Below are positions 14,767 through 24,946 of a stretch of DNA of 64,000 nucleotides, piece after piece (within the stretch, counting starts at the first letter, position 1; every line of letters begins with the position of its first letter). The translations under genes were made by a program, and so were the position numbers. The stretch spans positions 1 to 64,000 of the forward strand of contig VGVR01000013.1 in the NCBI GenBank assembly GCA_016873995.1. The letters run 5' to 3'. The notes below the pieces were generated by a model that was not told where the DNA came from, did no database searches, and saw only the letters and a program-made list of their open reading frames with translations. This stretch comes from Gemmatimonadota bacterium. GTDB taxonomy: Bacteria; Gemmatimonadota; Gemmatimonadetes; Longimicrobiales; Gaopeijiaceae.

Positions 14767-17760
14767 ATGACCCTCTCCCGCCGTGACTTGCTCAAAGGCA
14801 CCGCGCTGGCCGCGGGGGGCACTTTCGTCAGCGCGCTCGGCTTCGACCTGAAGCCGGCCTATGCCCAGTCGCGCGAGCTGAAGATCTCCGGCGCGCGCGA
14901 GTACAAAACCGTATGCCCCTACTGCGCCGTCGGGTGCGGCACGATCGCTTACGTGCACGGCTCGGGCGGACTCAACACGACGCGCTCGGTCATCCACGTC
15001 GAGGGCGATCCGGACTCGCCCATCAACGGCGGCACGCTCTGCCCGAAGGGCGCCTCGCAAATGCAGCTCGCCATGAGCCCGCGCCTCGAGCACACGCCGA
15101 AGTACCGCGCCGCCGGCTCGACGGAGTGGGAGGACGTGGACTGGGAGTGGGCGATGTCCTGGTTTGCGCGCAAGTACAAGGACTCGCGCGACGCCACGTT
15201 CGTCGAGCGCGACGCTCAGGGGCGTCGCGTGAACCGCTGCGAGGGGATCGGCTGGGTGGGGAGCGCGACCGTCACGAACGAGGACGCGTATCTCATCACG
15301 AAGACGCAGCGCGCGCTCGGTATCGTGTTCATGGACCACCAGGCGCGCATATGACACAGCCCCACGGTGGCCAGTTTGGCCGCGAGCTTCGGTCGGGGGG
15401 CTATGACCAATCACTGGAAGGACATCAAGAACGCGGATGTCGTCCTGGTGATGGGCGCGAACCCGGCGGAGAACCACCCGTGCGGCTTCAAGTGGGCGCT
15501 CGAAGCACGCGATAACCGCGGCGCGCAGATCGTCACGGTCGATCCGCGCTACACGCGCACGTCGACCGTCGCGGACCGGCATCTCCAGATCCGCCCGGGC
15601 TCCGACATCGCGGTGATCGGCGGTTGGATCCACAAGGTCCTCGAGGAGGAACTCTACCACGACGACTACGTGCGGCTGCACACGAACGCATCGTTCATCG
15701 TGTCGGAGTCGTACCGCTTCGAGGACGGGATCTTCGCAGGGTTCGACGAGGCGACGAGCACGTACGACCGTACGCAGTGGAGCTACGAGCGTGGCGCCGA
15801 CGGCTTCGTGCGCCGTGACCCGACGCTCGAGCACCCGCGCTGCGTTTTCCAGCTCCTCAGGGCACACTACAGCCGCTACACCCCCGAGGTGGTCGCGCAG
15901 ATCGCCGGTTGCTCGGTCGCCGACTTCGAGGCGATGGCCGAGATCGTCTGCTCGACCGGCACCGCCGACCGCGCGGGCACGATCATGTACGCGGTCGGCT
16001 GGACGATGCACACGGTCGGCAGCCAGATCATCCGCGCGGCCGCCATCCTGCAGCTGCTTCTCGGCAACATCGGGCGCCCCGGCGGCGGCATCAACGCGCT
16101 CCGCGGGCACGCGAACGTCCAGGGCGCGACCGACCACGCGATCGTGGCCGCGAGCCTGCCGGGATACCTCACGGTGCCCCAGCCGGCACAGACGACCCTC
16201 GCGGCGCACCTCGCGGCCTACACGCCGCGCCCCGCCGTCGCGGGCTCCGTGAACTTCCTGTCGAACTACCCGCGCTTCTTCAACTCACTCATGAAGGCGT
16301 GGTTCGGCGACGCGGCCACTCCGGCAAACAATTTCGCGTACGACCACCTGGGTAAGCCGGCCGGCGACGCGACGTGGCTGTCGATGTGGGACGAGGCCCA
16401 TCAGGGCCGACTCGAGGGCCTCGTGGCGCTCGGCTTCAACACGCTGCTGGCGGGTCCCGACGTGCCCCGTCTCATCCGCTCGATGACGAACCTGAAGTGG
16501 AAGGTCGTCATCGACCCCTTCCTGCACGAGGCCGCGGAGTTCTGGAACGCGCCCGGCGTGGACGCGAGCCAGGTCCAAACCGAGGTGCTGTACCTCCCCG
16601 CCGCACACTGGATCGAGCGCGGCGGCTCGTTCACCAACTCGGGGCGCTGGGCGCAGTGGAAGGAAGCCGCCGTCGACGTCCCCGAAGGCGTGCGCTCCGA
16701 CACCTGGATCCTCTCCGAGCTCTTCTGGCGCGTGAAGGAGCTGTACGAGGATGAGGGGGGCGCGTGGCACGAACCTATCCGCGACCTGACCTGGAACTAC
16801 GTGAACCCGCGCGAGCCCTCGCTCGAGGAGCTGGCGCGCGAGATCAACGGGTACGACCTCACTACGGGCCGCCTGCTCGACTCCTTCGCGCAGCTCCGCG
16901 ATGACGGCACCACCAGCTCGGGCAACTGGATCTACGCGGGGAGCTGGACCGAGCAAGGGAACATGATGGCCCGGCGCGGGACCGAGGACCCGAGCGGCCT
17001 GGGCTTCCACCATGGGTGGGCGTTCGCCTGGCCGCTCAACCGGCGCGTGCTCTACAACCGGGCGGGGGCCGACGCGAACGGTGAGCCGTGGGATGCGTCG
17101 CGCGCGGGCATCCGCTGGAACGGGACGCGATGGGTGGGCGACGTGCCCGACTTCGGCGCGACCACGCGCCCCGACGCGGCGGGCGCGTTCATCATGACCG
17201 AGGAGGGCGTCGCGAGGCTCTTCACGACGGGACTCGTCGACGGACCCTTCTCGGAGCACTACGAGCCCGCGGAGAGCCCGACGGCGAACATCCTGCACGA
17301 GCGCGTAGCCGTGAACCCGACCGTGCGCTGGTACGACGGCGTGCGCGAGTCGCTCGCCCAGAGCACCGACGAGTTCCCGTACGCCGCGACCGTGTACCGC
17401 GTCGTCGAGCGTGAGCACTTCGTCACCTCGCACGTGCCCCTCCTCGTCGAAACCATGCCCGATTTCTTTGTGGAAGTGCCGCATGGTCTCGCGCTCGAGA
17501 AGGGCGTCGTCAACGGCGAGCGCGTGCGCGTCTGGTCGCCGCGCGGTGAGGTCGAGGGCGTGGCGATCGTCACCAAGCGCATCAAGCCGCTCACCGTGAA
17601 CGGCCGCACTCTCTGGACCATCGGCATTCCGGTGCACTGGGGCTTCAAGGGGATCACCACGGGAGCGATGGCGAACTCGCTCACGCCGTTCATCGGGGAC
17701 GCCAACACGCGCTGCCCGGAGTTCAAGGCGTTCCTGGTGAACATGGAGCCGGTGGCATGA
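14767..17760 (+). CDS. fdnG: formate dehydrogenase catalytic subunit, selenoprotein (in-frame UGA at 15352)
   Basis: 997 residues when the TGA at 15352-15354 is read as selenocysteine (residue 196). A stop-aware caller splits it into a 195-residue piece and a downstream piece starting at 15367, both in the same frame. Tat signal: LSRRDLLKG. The [4Fe-4S] site is CPYCAVGCG with a later CPKG. Around the UGA the text ARI-U-HSPTVASL and then GRGAMTNHW matches FdnG/FdoG, where Sec ligates molybdenum. The C-terminus is the dinucleotide-binding domain. It oxidises formate outside the cytoplasm and hands electrons to FdnH. The last 4 bp overlap fdnH. No selA, selB or selC is in the window, so they must be elsewhere. 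Confidence 0.95.
15352..15402 (+). promoter_or_regulatory. SECIS element of fdnG
   Basis: UGA (15352-15354) is followed by 18 nt, then the loop AGUUU (15373-15377) flanked by GGCC (15369-15372) and GGCC (15378-15381). An outer pairing AGCCCC (15358-15363) with GGGGCU (15397-15402) extends the hairpin. The loop has G in its second position and the UGA-loop spacing equals that of E. coli fdnG and fdhF as I remember them. Confidence 0.75.
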
Positions 17761-18626
17761 GCGCTCAGCTTCCCGCCAACGGACTGCGCATTCGACGCGC
17801 TTCGGCATCCGCGACGCCCGCGCCAGGCATTCGAGAGGGCCCCGAGTACGCGAAGCTCGTGGACATCTCGCGCTGCATCGGCTGCAAAGGGTGCGAGGTG
17901 GCATGCAAGGAGTGGAACGAGCTCGGCATCGAGCCGACCGCCAACTTCGGGTCGTACCAGAGCCACCAGGACCTCGGGCCGAACACCTGGCTCCTGATGC
18001 GGTTCACCGAGTCCGAGGTGGACGGCCAGCTGAACTGGCTCATCAAGAAGGACGCCTGTCTCCACTGCGAGGAGCCCGGGTGCCTGCTCGCCTGCCCGGC
18101 TCCGGGCGCGATCGTCCAATACGAGAACGGGATCGTCGACTTCAACCAGGCGAACTGCATCGGCTGTCAGCTCTGCGTGTCCGGGTGCCCGTTCGACATC
18201 CCGCGCTTCAGCACCGAGACCCGCAAGGTCTACAAGTGCAACATGTGTATCGATCGGGTCGAGGCGGGGCTCGAGCCGGCGTGCGCGAAGACGTGCCCGA
18301 CCAACGCCATCGCGTGGGGCACCAAAGAAGACATGGTCCGGCTCGCTGAGCAGAAGGTCGAGGGGCTGCGGGCACGCGGCCTCGCCAACGCGATGCTCTA
18401 CGATCCACCCGGTGTCGGCGGCACACACATGATGTACGTCGTGCCGCACGGCGATCAGCTGGAGCAGTACGACCTGCCCGCCGACCCGACCGCGGGCGCG
18501 GGAGCGCTCGCACTCCTCGGCACCGTTCGGAAGCTCGGAGCGTCCGCCCTCGGCCTCGGGATCCTCGCGGCTGGCTTGCACTACCTTGGCTTCGGGCCGC
18601 AGGCGCCGGAGGAGGACGGGAAGTGA
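17757..18626 (+). CDS. fdnH: formate dehydrogenase iron-sulfur subunit (FdnH type)
   Basis: 289 residues; the ATG overlaps the fdnG stop by 4 bp. Four [4Fe-4S] clusters are predicted from Cys runs: CIGCKGCEVACKEW, CLHCEEPGCLLACPAPG, CIGCQLCVSGCPFDIP and CNMCID with the late CAKTCPTNA. A C-terminal hydrophobic helix (ALGLGILAAGLHYLGF) anchors it in the membrane, as in E. coli FdnH. It carries electrons from the catalytic subunit to the cytochrome b subunit. No separate signal peptide is present; the family travels with FdnG through Tat. Confidence 0.95.
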   Translation: MSAQLPANGLRIRRASASATPAPGIREGPEYAKLVDISRCIGCKGCEVACKEWNELGIEPTANFGSYQSHQDLGPNTWLLMRFTESEVDGQLNWLIKKDACLHCEEPGCLLACPAPGAIVQYENGIVDFNQANCIGCQLCVSGCPFDIPRFSTETRKVYKCNMCIDRVEAGLEPACAKTCPTNAIAWGTKEDMVRLAEQKVEGLRARGLANAMLYDPPGVGGTHMMYVVPHGDQLEQYDLPADPTAGAGALALLGTVRKLGASALGLGILAAGLHYLGFGPQAPEEDGK

Positions 18627-18666
18627 CCGCGCCGCAGCGCAGATGCAACGTCGCGGAGTCCCGCTC

Positions 18667-19284
18667 ATGAAGCACAGCGGCATCCAACGCTTCACGTTCG
18701 TCGAGCGCGTCGTCCACTGGGTCGTGGGCCTGTCGTTCCTCTTCCTGCTGCTCACCGGACTCGCGTTCTCGCACCCGCGGCTCTACTGGCTCACCACGTT
18801 CGCCGGCGGGGGCCCGACCGCGCGTTGGTTGCACCCTTGGGTGGGCGTCGCCTTCTCGATCTCGTTCGTGGCGATGTTCTTGATTTGGCTGCGCGACATG
18901 CGCGTCGACGCCGACGATCGCGCCTGGCTCCGCGCGATCCGCCACTACGCGGTGCACGACAAGGCCAAGGTCCCCCCGGCCGGCAAGTACAATGCGGGCC
19001 AGAAGATGTTCTTCTGGACGATGACGCTCCTCGGTGTCGCGTATTTGGTGAGCGGCCTGCCCATCTGGATGCCCGCCGGCATCCTCGGCATCGGGCCGTT
19101 CTACGGCGGCGTCGTGAACGTCATGCGCCTGGTGCACTACCTCGCCACCATTGGCGGCGGGCTCTTCCTGATCGTGCACGTCTACCTCGGCACGGTGGCC
19201 TATCCGGGCACGATCGGCGCGATGCTGCACGGCCGCGTGACACGCGCGTGGGCGAAGATGCACCACGCGCGTTGGGAGGGGTGA
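18667..19284 (+). CDS. fdnI: formate dehydrogenase cytochrome b subunit (FdnI type)
   Basis: 205 residues from the ATG at 18667, with GGAG 9 nt upstream; an ATG at 18643 is also possible. About four membrane helices are visible (RVVHWVVGLSFLFLLLTG, HPWVGVAFSISFVAMFL, MTLLGVAYLVSGLPIW, LATIGGGLFLIVHVYLG). His residues in RVVHW, LHPW and LIVHVYL are the expected haem b and quinone-site ligands. It passes electrons to the quinone pool. The last gene of the operon; a weak hairpin follows. Confidence 0.93.
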   Translation: MKHSGIQRFTFVERVVHWVVGLSFLFLLLTGLAFSHPRLYWLTTFAGGGPTARWLHPWVGVAFSISFVAMFLIWLRDMRVDADDRAWLRAIRHYAVHDKAKVPPAGKYNAGQKMFFWTMTLLGVAYLVSGLPIWMPAGILGIGPFYGGVVNVMRLVHYLATIGGGLFLIVHVYLGTVAYPGTIGAMLHGRVTRAWAKMHHARWEG

Positions 19285-19287
19285 GGA

Positions 19288-19310
19288 GGGCTCGAGGTAG
19301 CGCCGAGCCC
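19288..19310 (+). terminator. possible weak hairpin after the formate dehydrogenase operon
   Basis: GGGCTCG (19288-19294) and CGAGCCC (19304-19310) form a perfect 7-bp stem with a 9-nt loop, starting just after the fdnI stop. No T-tract follows, so termination here would not be classical. Confidence 0.35.
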
Positions 19311-19531
19311 GAGGGGCCGGCCGCCTGTGCCATTGCTTGGAATGGGTCCCTCTGGACGCTGAATCGGGAAGACTTCAGCGACGTGCCGGACCTGCGGCTG
19401 TAGTGAGGCCCTCCCTGAACGCTGGCAGCTCAGCGTCACTGCCGAGCAGTCGGAGGGCGCCCGTCCGACTTCGACTAGCGCTGACGAACCCCGCAGTCCA
19501 TGCTGAACTCCGACCCAACCGGAGGAGCCCC

Positions 19532-20047
19532 GTGAAGACCCGAGCACTGCTCTTGGCGCTGACCCTCGGATCGGCGAACGCCGCCGGGGCCCAAGCCCCG
19601 CCACCCGCCGTCGACGTGACAGCCGCCGCGATCGATGCGTTCATCGACGCCCTGCCCAAAGACCGCATCAGCGACCTTCCCATTCGCATCGCGGACGTGG
19701 GTGGCTACAAGGTGGGCGTCTACGGCGTCTTCCGCCCTCGCACGCAGCCGGGTGGCTCGATTCGCCACCAGACGAGCGTCACCGAGATCTACTACATGCT
19801 GGAAGGCGCGGGCACGTTGGTCACGGACGGCACCATCACCGGAGAGCGGAGCACGGGAAACAGCCCGAACACCGGGCGGCCGAACTTCGGCGGCAACGGC
19901 ATCGCGGGCGGGGTGACCAGGCGCATGGTCCCCGGCGACGTCGTCATCATCCCGGGCAACGTTCCGCACTGGTGGAGCGCCCTGGAGAGCGACATCCGCT
20001 ACCTGATTTTCAGGCCCGACCCGGAGGGGTTGCAGCCAGTGCGTTGA
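19532..20047 (+). CDS. exported cupin-domain protein
   Basis: 171 residues from a GTG at 19532, supported by GGAGGAG upstream; the ATG at 19337 would add non-coding-looking sequence. Signal peptide ends AAGAQ. Cupin motifs: VTEIYYMLEGAGTLVTDG, then RRMVPGDVVIIPGNVPHWW, with HQTS and PHWW providing likely metal ligands. A Gly/Asn-rich loop (NSPNTGRPNFGGNGI) sits between them. The function is unknown. It is related in type to the cupin at 2884 but clearly divergent. No partner gene is evident. Confidence 0.85.
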   Translation: MKTRALLLALTLGSANAAGAQAPPPAVDVTAAAIDAFIDALPKDRISDLPIRIADVGGYKVGVYGVFRPRTQPGGSIRHQTSVTEIYYMLEGAGTLVTDGTITGERSTGNSPNTGRPNFGGNGIAGGVTRRMVPGDVVIIPGNVPHWWSALESDIRYLIFRPDPEGLQPVR

Positions 20048-20086
20048 GCACTTGCCGACGAATTCCCCCGTGCCCATCATGCCGGG

Positions 20087-22071
20087 ATGAGCGAGTCAGC
20101 CGCGCTCGACTTCCTCGCGCTCCAAGAGGCGCTCGCGGGTCGGTACTCGCTCGAGCGAGAGCTCGGGCGGGGCGGCATGGGCCTCGTCTACCTGGCGCAC
20201 GAGGTACGCCTCGACCGCCCGGTGGCGCTCAAGGTGCTGCCGCCGGAGTTCGCCGCGCAGCCCGGCTACCGCGAGCGCTTCCTGCGGGAGGCCAAGACTG
20301 CGGCCAAGCTCTCGCACCCACACATCGTGCCCATCTATGCGGTGGATGAGGCGGGCTCGTTCGTGTACTTCGCCATGGCGTATGTCGAGGGGCAGACCCT
20401 CGGCCAGCGCGTGCGTGATAGAGGTCCCGTGCCGCCGCGCGAGGCCGCGCGCATCTTACGCGAGGTCGCCTGGGCGCTCGGCTATGCACACGCCCAGGGC
20501 GTCGTGCACCGAGACGTCAAGCCCGACAACATCCTGCTCGAGGCGGGCACGGGGCGGGCTCTGGTGACCGACTTCGGCATCGCGCAGGTGACGGGCACCT
20601 CGGGCCTGACCGCGTCCCGGGAGATCCTCGGCACGGCGGAGTTCATGAGCCCCGAACAGGCGAGCGGGGACGCCATCGACGCGCGGAGCGACATCTACTC
20701 TCTAGGGGTGGTCGGCCACTACATGCTCGCAGGCCGGCTTCCCTTCGAAGGCGCCACGGTCGCGGCCACGCTCGCCAAGCACATCACTCAAGTGGCACCG
20801 GCGCTCGCGTCCGTGGCACCGGAGGCGCCGAAGCGCATCACCGACGCCATCGACCGTTGCCTCGCCAAGGATCCTCAGGAACGATTCGCGGCAGCCGAAG
20901 ATCTCGCCGAAGCCGTGGGGCAGGCGCTCGAGGAGCGGCGCGACGTGCCGACGGCGATTCGCCGCTTCATCGCGAAGAACATCGAATCGACGAGCTCGAT
21001 CGTGGCGCTCTGGCTCATGGCGTGCTTCCTCGCCATATCGTTGATCCCCTTGTTCCTCGCCGGTGCGCCGCCCTTCGTCGGAACGATCAACCAGGTCCTC
21101 CTCTTCGCGTTCACGCTCACGCCGGTTTGGATGCTCGCGCAGGCAGCTCGGCGCCTCATGGGGGCGGGGTACGATCACCAAGACCTAATGCGCGCGCTAA
21201 GGAGTGACGTCGAGCAGCGCCGTGAGGAGCTCGCCTCGGAGTATGGTGCGGACCCGACGCGGTTAGACCGCTGGGCCAACCGCATGGTCGCCGGGGGAAT
21301 CGGGGTTCTGCTCGCCGCTTTCGTCCGTGCGTTCCTGCCAGGCGTGCCTCTTTCCATCATCGATACGCTGCTCGCGGTCTCGATCGTGCCCGCCATCTTC
21401 GCCACGGTCGGCTTCGGGCTCGTCGCGGCGGTGAGGTACGAGCTCAGGCTCCACGTGCCGGAGGAGCGCTGGCTCCAGTTCTGGGCAGCCGTGCGGGGCG
21501 TTGGCTGTTCAAGCTCGCGGGGCTCGGCCACAAGCACGTCCCCACGAGCGGGGAGTATCGACCCACGGAGATGGCCATCGGACTGGCCGCGGACCGCCTG
21601 TTCGCGGATCTCCCCGAAGAGGTCCGCGCCTCGTTCGGCGAGCTGCCGGAGGTGGTACGCGCGCTCGAGGCGCACGCCGACGAGGTTCGCGTTTGGATAA
21701 AAGAGCTCGACGAGAGCCTACGTGAGGTCGAGGGGGCCGAACGTTCGATGTCGGGACCGGGCAACGCGTACGCGGACGTCGCGGCGAGGCGCGAGGCCCT
21801 GATTGACGACTTGCACCGCGCACGCGAAGCCGCGGACCGCCGGCGCACGGAGGTCGTGGCGGCGCTTGAAGCGATTCGGCTTCAGCTCCTGCGTCTCCAC
21901 GCCGGCGTGGGGAGCGTCGAGGGCATGACTGCTGACCTCGGCTCGGCGAAGGAGTTGACCGCGCAGCTCGTCGAGGCGAGTCGCACCGTCGACGAGGCGC
22001 TCGCGGTCGGGCGCCCCAGAAGGAGTGGCCATACGCCTCCGGCGGGAGCCGCGGCAGTGACAGCGTCGTAG
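20087..22071 (+). CDS. transmembrane Ser/Thr protein kinase, interrupted by a single-base frameshift
   Basis: Read as one gene of about 660 residues. Kinase domain at 20-275: LGRGGMGLVY loop, VALKVL lysine, HRDVKPDN catalytic loop, DFG, and MSPEQ. Several membrane helices follow (ALWLMACFLAISLIPLFL, VNQVLLFAFTLTPVWML, MVAGGIGVLLAAFVRAFL). After codon 466, at the GGG run 21483-21485, the frame changes: the first frame runs out in Ser/Arg-rich noise to 21700, while the +1 frame gives GRWLFKLAGLGHKHVPTSGEY and continues to 22071. One missing G (GGG for GGGG) restores FWGSRAGRWLF. Either a real lesion or an assembly error. The C-terminal part is a helical coiled-coil-like domain. Confidence 0.85.
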
Positions 22072-22102
22072 GGCGCGGGGAGTCTAGGGGCGGGTCTTCT
22101 CG

Positions 22103-22468
22103 CTATTCTCCACCGACTGCTGCAAGCGCGCTCCAGGTCCACATCGCCGCGATCGCATCCACGACGCCGAACAGGATCAGCGGCCACTCCACCCAGCCCT
22201 CGAGGATGAACGCGAGGAAGAAGACCGGGACGGTGAGGCGGGCCAAGACGGTCGCCCACATCATGGCCGGCGGGGCCTCCACACGGGCGGCGACGTAGTA
22301 GTAGAGCGCCAGGAAGGCCGTGAGCATGCCCACGACGCGAATCCACACCTCGGTGGTCGTCGCCATCCCCATGGTGCTGAGGAGGACGTTGGGAGCGAAC
22401 AGGAGCGTCAGGGACACGACGCCGAGGTACAGTGCGAACACGTAGAGCGTGCGGGCAGATCGGCTCAC
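22103..22468 (-). CDS. small four-helix membrane protein
   Basis: 121 residues with four hydrophobic segments (YVFALYLGVVSLTLLFA, VVGMLTAFLALYYYVAA, VPVFFLAFILEGW, LILFGVVDAIAAMWTW). It has the look of small DUF4345/DUF4149-like integral membrane proteins, but I cannot place it firmly. It is convergent with the kinase gene, 31 bp away. Confidence 0.75.
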   Translation of the reverse strand: MSRSARTLYVFALYLGVVSLTLLFAPNVLLSTMGMATTTEVWIRVVGMLTAFLALYYYVAARVEAPPAMMWATVLARLTVPVFFLAFILEGWVEWPLILFGVVDAIAAMWTWSALAAVGGE

Positions 22469-22613
22469 AGGGCGGCTCCGCTGGGGGACCCGGGCGAGAA
22501 GGTGCCGCGCTGGCCCCCCTAACGAAAGGCTTACCTAGGCGCGCTGGCGGCGTAAGCCGGCGTCCCGCACTTTGCCAGCCCACCTCGAACGAGCTCCACC
22601 ACGGGAGGGTTTC

Positions 22614-23195
22614 GTGATTCGCGCATTGGTACGTCTCACTTGTCTCGCGCTCGGCACCGTCGTGCTCCCAGCCCCAGGTGCGGCACAGGCCGGCGGCTGG
22701 ACCACCCTCTTCGACGGCACGAGCCTGAACGGGTGGCAGATCGTCGGAAACGCGAACTGGCAGATCGGCGACGGTGCCGTCACCGCCACGAGCGGGAGCG
22801 GGTTTCTCGTCACGCCGCGCCCCTATACCAACTTCGAGCTCAGTCTCGAGGTCTGGGTGGACGAGCCTGCGAACAGCGGCGTCTTCTTGCGCTGCGCGAA
22901 CCCCTCCGTCATCGGGGACCGCAACTGCTACGAGGCGAACATCTACGACACGCGCCCGGACCAGACGTACCGCACCGGAGGCATCGTCCACTACGCCTCG
23001 CCAAGCGTGCAGATGAACGCGGGCGGCCGCTGGAATACGCTCCTGATCCGCGCCGAAGGCACGCGCCTGGTCGTGACGATGAACGGAACGCAGCTGGTCG
23101 ACGCCACGAACAACCTGTTCGCGAGTGGCCCGATCGCGCTCCAGTACGGCGCGGGAACGGTGCGCTTCAGGAACGTCCGGATCCGAGATCTCTGA
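22614..23195 (+). CDS. exported DUF1080 (3-keto-disaccharide hydrolase-like) protein
   Basis: 193 residues from a GTG at 22614 with GGGAGGG upstream; signal peptide ends GAAQA. The DUF1080 concanavalin-like fold is visible from WTTLFDGTSLNGWQIVG through NFELSLEVWVDEPANSGVFLRC and ALQYGAGTVRFRNVRIRDL. The family includes 3-keto-disaccharide and glycoside-acting enzymes and carbohydrate-binding proteins. Cys pairs (LRCANP, DRNCYEAN) may form a disulfide. No carbohydrate operon surrounds it, so the substrate is not known. Confidence 0.88.
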   Translation: MIRALVRLTCLALGTVVLPAPGAAQAGGWTTLFDGTSLNGWQIVGNANWQIGDGAVTATSGSGFLVTPRPYTNFELSLEVWVDEPANSGVFLRCANPSVIGDRNCYEANIYDTRPDQTYRTGGIVHYASPSVQMNAGGRWNTLLIRAEGTRLVVTMNGTQLVDATNNLFASGPIALQYGAGTVRFRNVRIRDL

Positions 23196-23326
23196 GTCGG
23201 GGTTCAGTCATCGCCGCTGCTTCGTAGCGGCGCCGCCCCTGCCTGCCCCCGCCTAGGCGCCGGTGCCCGGGCGTGCCCGGATCGTACCTGACGTCTCGCT
23301 GAGTGCTCTACTACGGAGGACGCCCG

Positions 23327-24907
23327 ATGTGGAAACCCGTGTCCGTTGCCGTTCTCACCGCCCCGCTCGTCCTCGCCGCCCCGGCCGGCGCGCAGACGTT
23401 TCCGACGGACGATGCCGTGATCAGGCGAATCTGGGAGGAGGGGATGACGCAACGGTCCCAGGTCCTCGACCTGTCACAGGCGCTGATGGACTCGATCGGT
23501 CCCCGCCTCCAAGGCGCACCCTCGTACGACGCGGCCGCCGACTGGATCGCCTCCCGCTACGCCGCGTGGGGGATCGAGTCGGAGCGGCACGTCTACGGCA
23601 CGTGGTTGGGATGGGATCGTGGGCACACGCACATCGACTTGATCTCGCCCCGCAAGCGCACGCTCTCGGGTATGATGCTGGCCTGGAGCCGCGGCACCGA
23701 CGGCCCGGTCGAAGCGGACGTGATCATGCTTCCGCGCTTCGCGAGCCGTGCCGAGTTAGATGCCTGGCTGCCGCAGGTCCGGGGACGGATGGTGGCGATT
23801 ACGCTGCCTGAGCCGACGTGCCGAGAGGATCGCTCGTGGCAGGACCATGCGCGACCTGCTTCGCTGGCCCGACTCCAAGAGGAGCGCGCCCGCGCTCGCT
23901 CCGAGTGGACCGCCTCGCTGCGTGCGATCGGCCAGGACTTCATCGCCCGCATCGAAGACGCGGGCGCCGTCGCGGTGTTCGAGGGGCTGTGGTCGGGGGG
24001 TTGGGGCGTCGACAAGATCTTCGATGCATCGACGACGCGGATTCCCGGCATTCATCTCTCGTGCGAGGACTACGGCCTCGTCGCTCGCCTGGCGGAGCGG
24101 GGTCAGTCGCCGCGCATCCGCCTCGACGCCCGCGCCGACTTCCTCGGCGACGTGCCAGCGTACAACGTCATCGGGCGCATCCCGGGCACCGAGCGCCCGA
24201 ACGAATACGTGCTCCTCTCGGCGCACCTCGACTCATGGGATGGTGCCTCCGGCGCGACGGACAACGGCACCGGAACGGTGATGATGATGGAGGCGATGAG
24301 GCTCCTGCGCGCCGCGGTCCCCAACCCACGACGCACGATCCTCGTCGGTCACTGGGGCGGCGAGGAGCAAGGCTTGATCGGCTCGGCCGCGTACGCCGCG
24401 GACCACCCGGACGTGATGCGCGGACTCAATGCCGCGTTCAACCAGGACAACGGGACGTGGCGAGTCGACTTCATTCGCATGATGGGCTTCACCGCCGCGG
24501 GAGGGCACTTCGCGCGCTGGTTCTCGGCGATGCCCAACGAGCTCACCGACCCCATCGAGCTCGACGTGCCGGGGCTCCCCGAGTCGAGCGGGAGCGATCA
24601 CATGTCGTTCCTCTGCGTTCCGGCCCCGGCCTTCAGGCTGCAGTCCAACTATCCGGACTACCGCACGTACACCTGGCACACGAACCTCGACACCTTCGAC
24701 AAGGTCGTGCTCGACGATCTACGCCACAACGCCACGCTCGCCGCCATGCTCGCGTACCTGGCATCCGAGGATCCCGAGCTCATGTCCCGTGAAACGCGCG
24801 AGCTTCCCGCGGGCCCCTCGCCTCAGGCAGCTCCCACCAGGCGGACGATGGCGGCCAGCGCCACCGGGGCTTGGCCGGCCTGCCGGGCTCCGCGCAGAAG
24901 CATGTAA
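23327..24907 (+). CDS. exported M28-family metallopeptidase with PA-type insert
   Basis: 526 residues from the ATG at 23327 (GGAGG upstream); signal peptide ends AGAQ. The N-terminal half carries a PA-like region. The zinc site is in the second half: LLSAHLDSWDGASGATDNGTG (His, Asp), GHWGGEEQGLIGS (Glu pair) and SSGSDHMSF, then WHTNLDT (His). The final 45 residues (PSPQAAPTRRTMAASATG) are low-complexity and run to within 40 bp of the convergent gene. Likely an aminopeptidase of the periplasm. It differs from the M28 gene at 10570 in domain layout. Confidence 0.9.
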   Translation: MWKPVSVAVLTAPLVLAAPAGAQTFPTDDAVIRRIWEEGMTQRSQVLDLSQALMDSIGPRLQGAPSYDAAADWIASRYAAWGIESERHVYGTWLGWDRGHTHIDLISPRKRTLSGMMLAWSRGTDGPVEADVIMLPRFASRAELDAWLPQVRGRMVAITLPEPTCREDRSWQDHARPASLARLQEERARARSEWTASLRAIGQDFIARIEDAGAVAVFEGLWSGGWGVDKIFDASTTRIPGIHLSCEDYGLVARLAERGQSPRIRLDARADFLGDVPAYNVIGRIPGTERPNEYVLLSAHLDSWDGASGATDNGTGTVMMMEAMRLLRAAVPNPRRTILVGHWGGEEQGLIGSAAYAADHPDVMRGLNAAFNQDNGTWRVDFIRMMGFTAAGGHFARWFSAMPNELTDPIELDVPGLPESSGSDHMSFLCVPAPAFRLQSNYPDYRTYTWHTNLDTFDKVVLDDLRHNATLAAMLAYLASEDPELMSRETRELPAGPSPQAAPTRRTMAASATGAWPACRAPRRSM

Positions 24908-24946
24908 TAGCACTCGCGCGGCGCCTGCCCGCGAAACCCTTCGGGC

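Noticed and set aside
21571-22071. Separate downstream gene after the kinase
   Set aside because: Its frame continues upstream of its ATG with kinase-family text (GRWLFKLAGLG), so it is the frameshifted C-terminus and not an independent gene.
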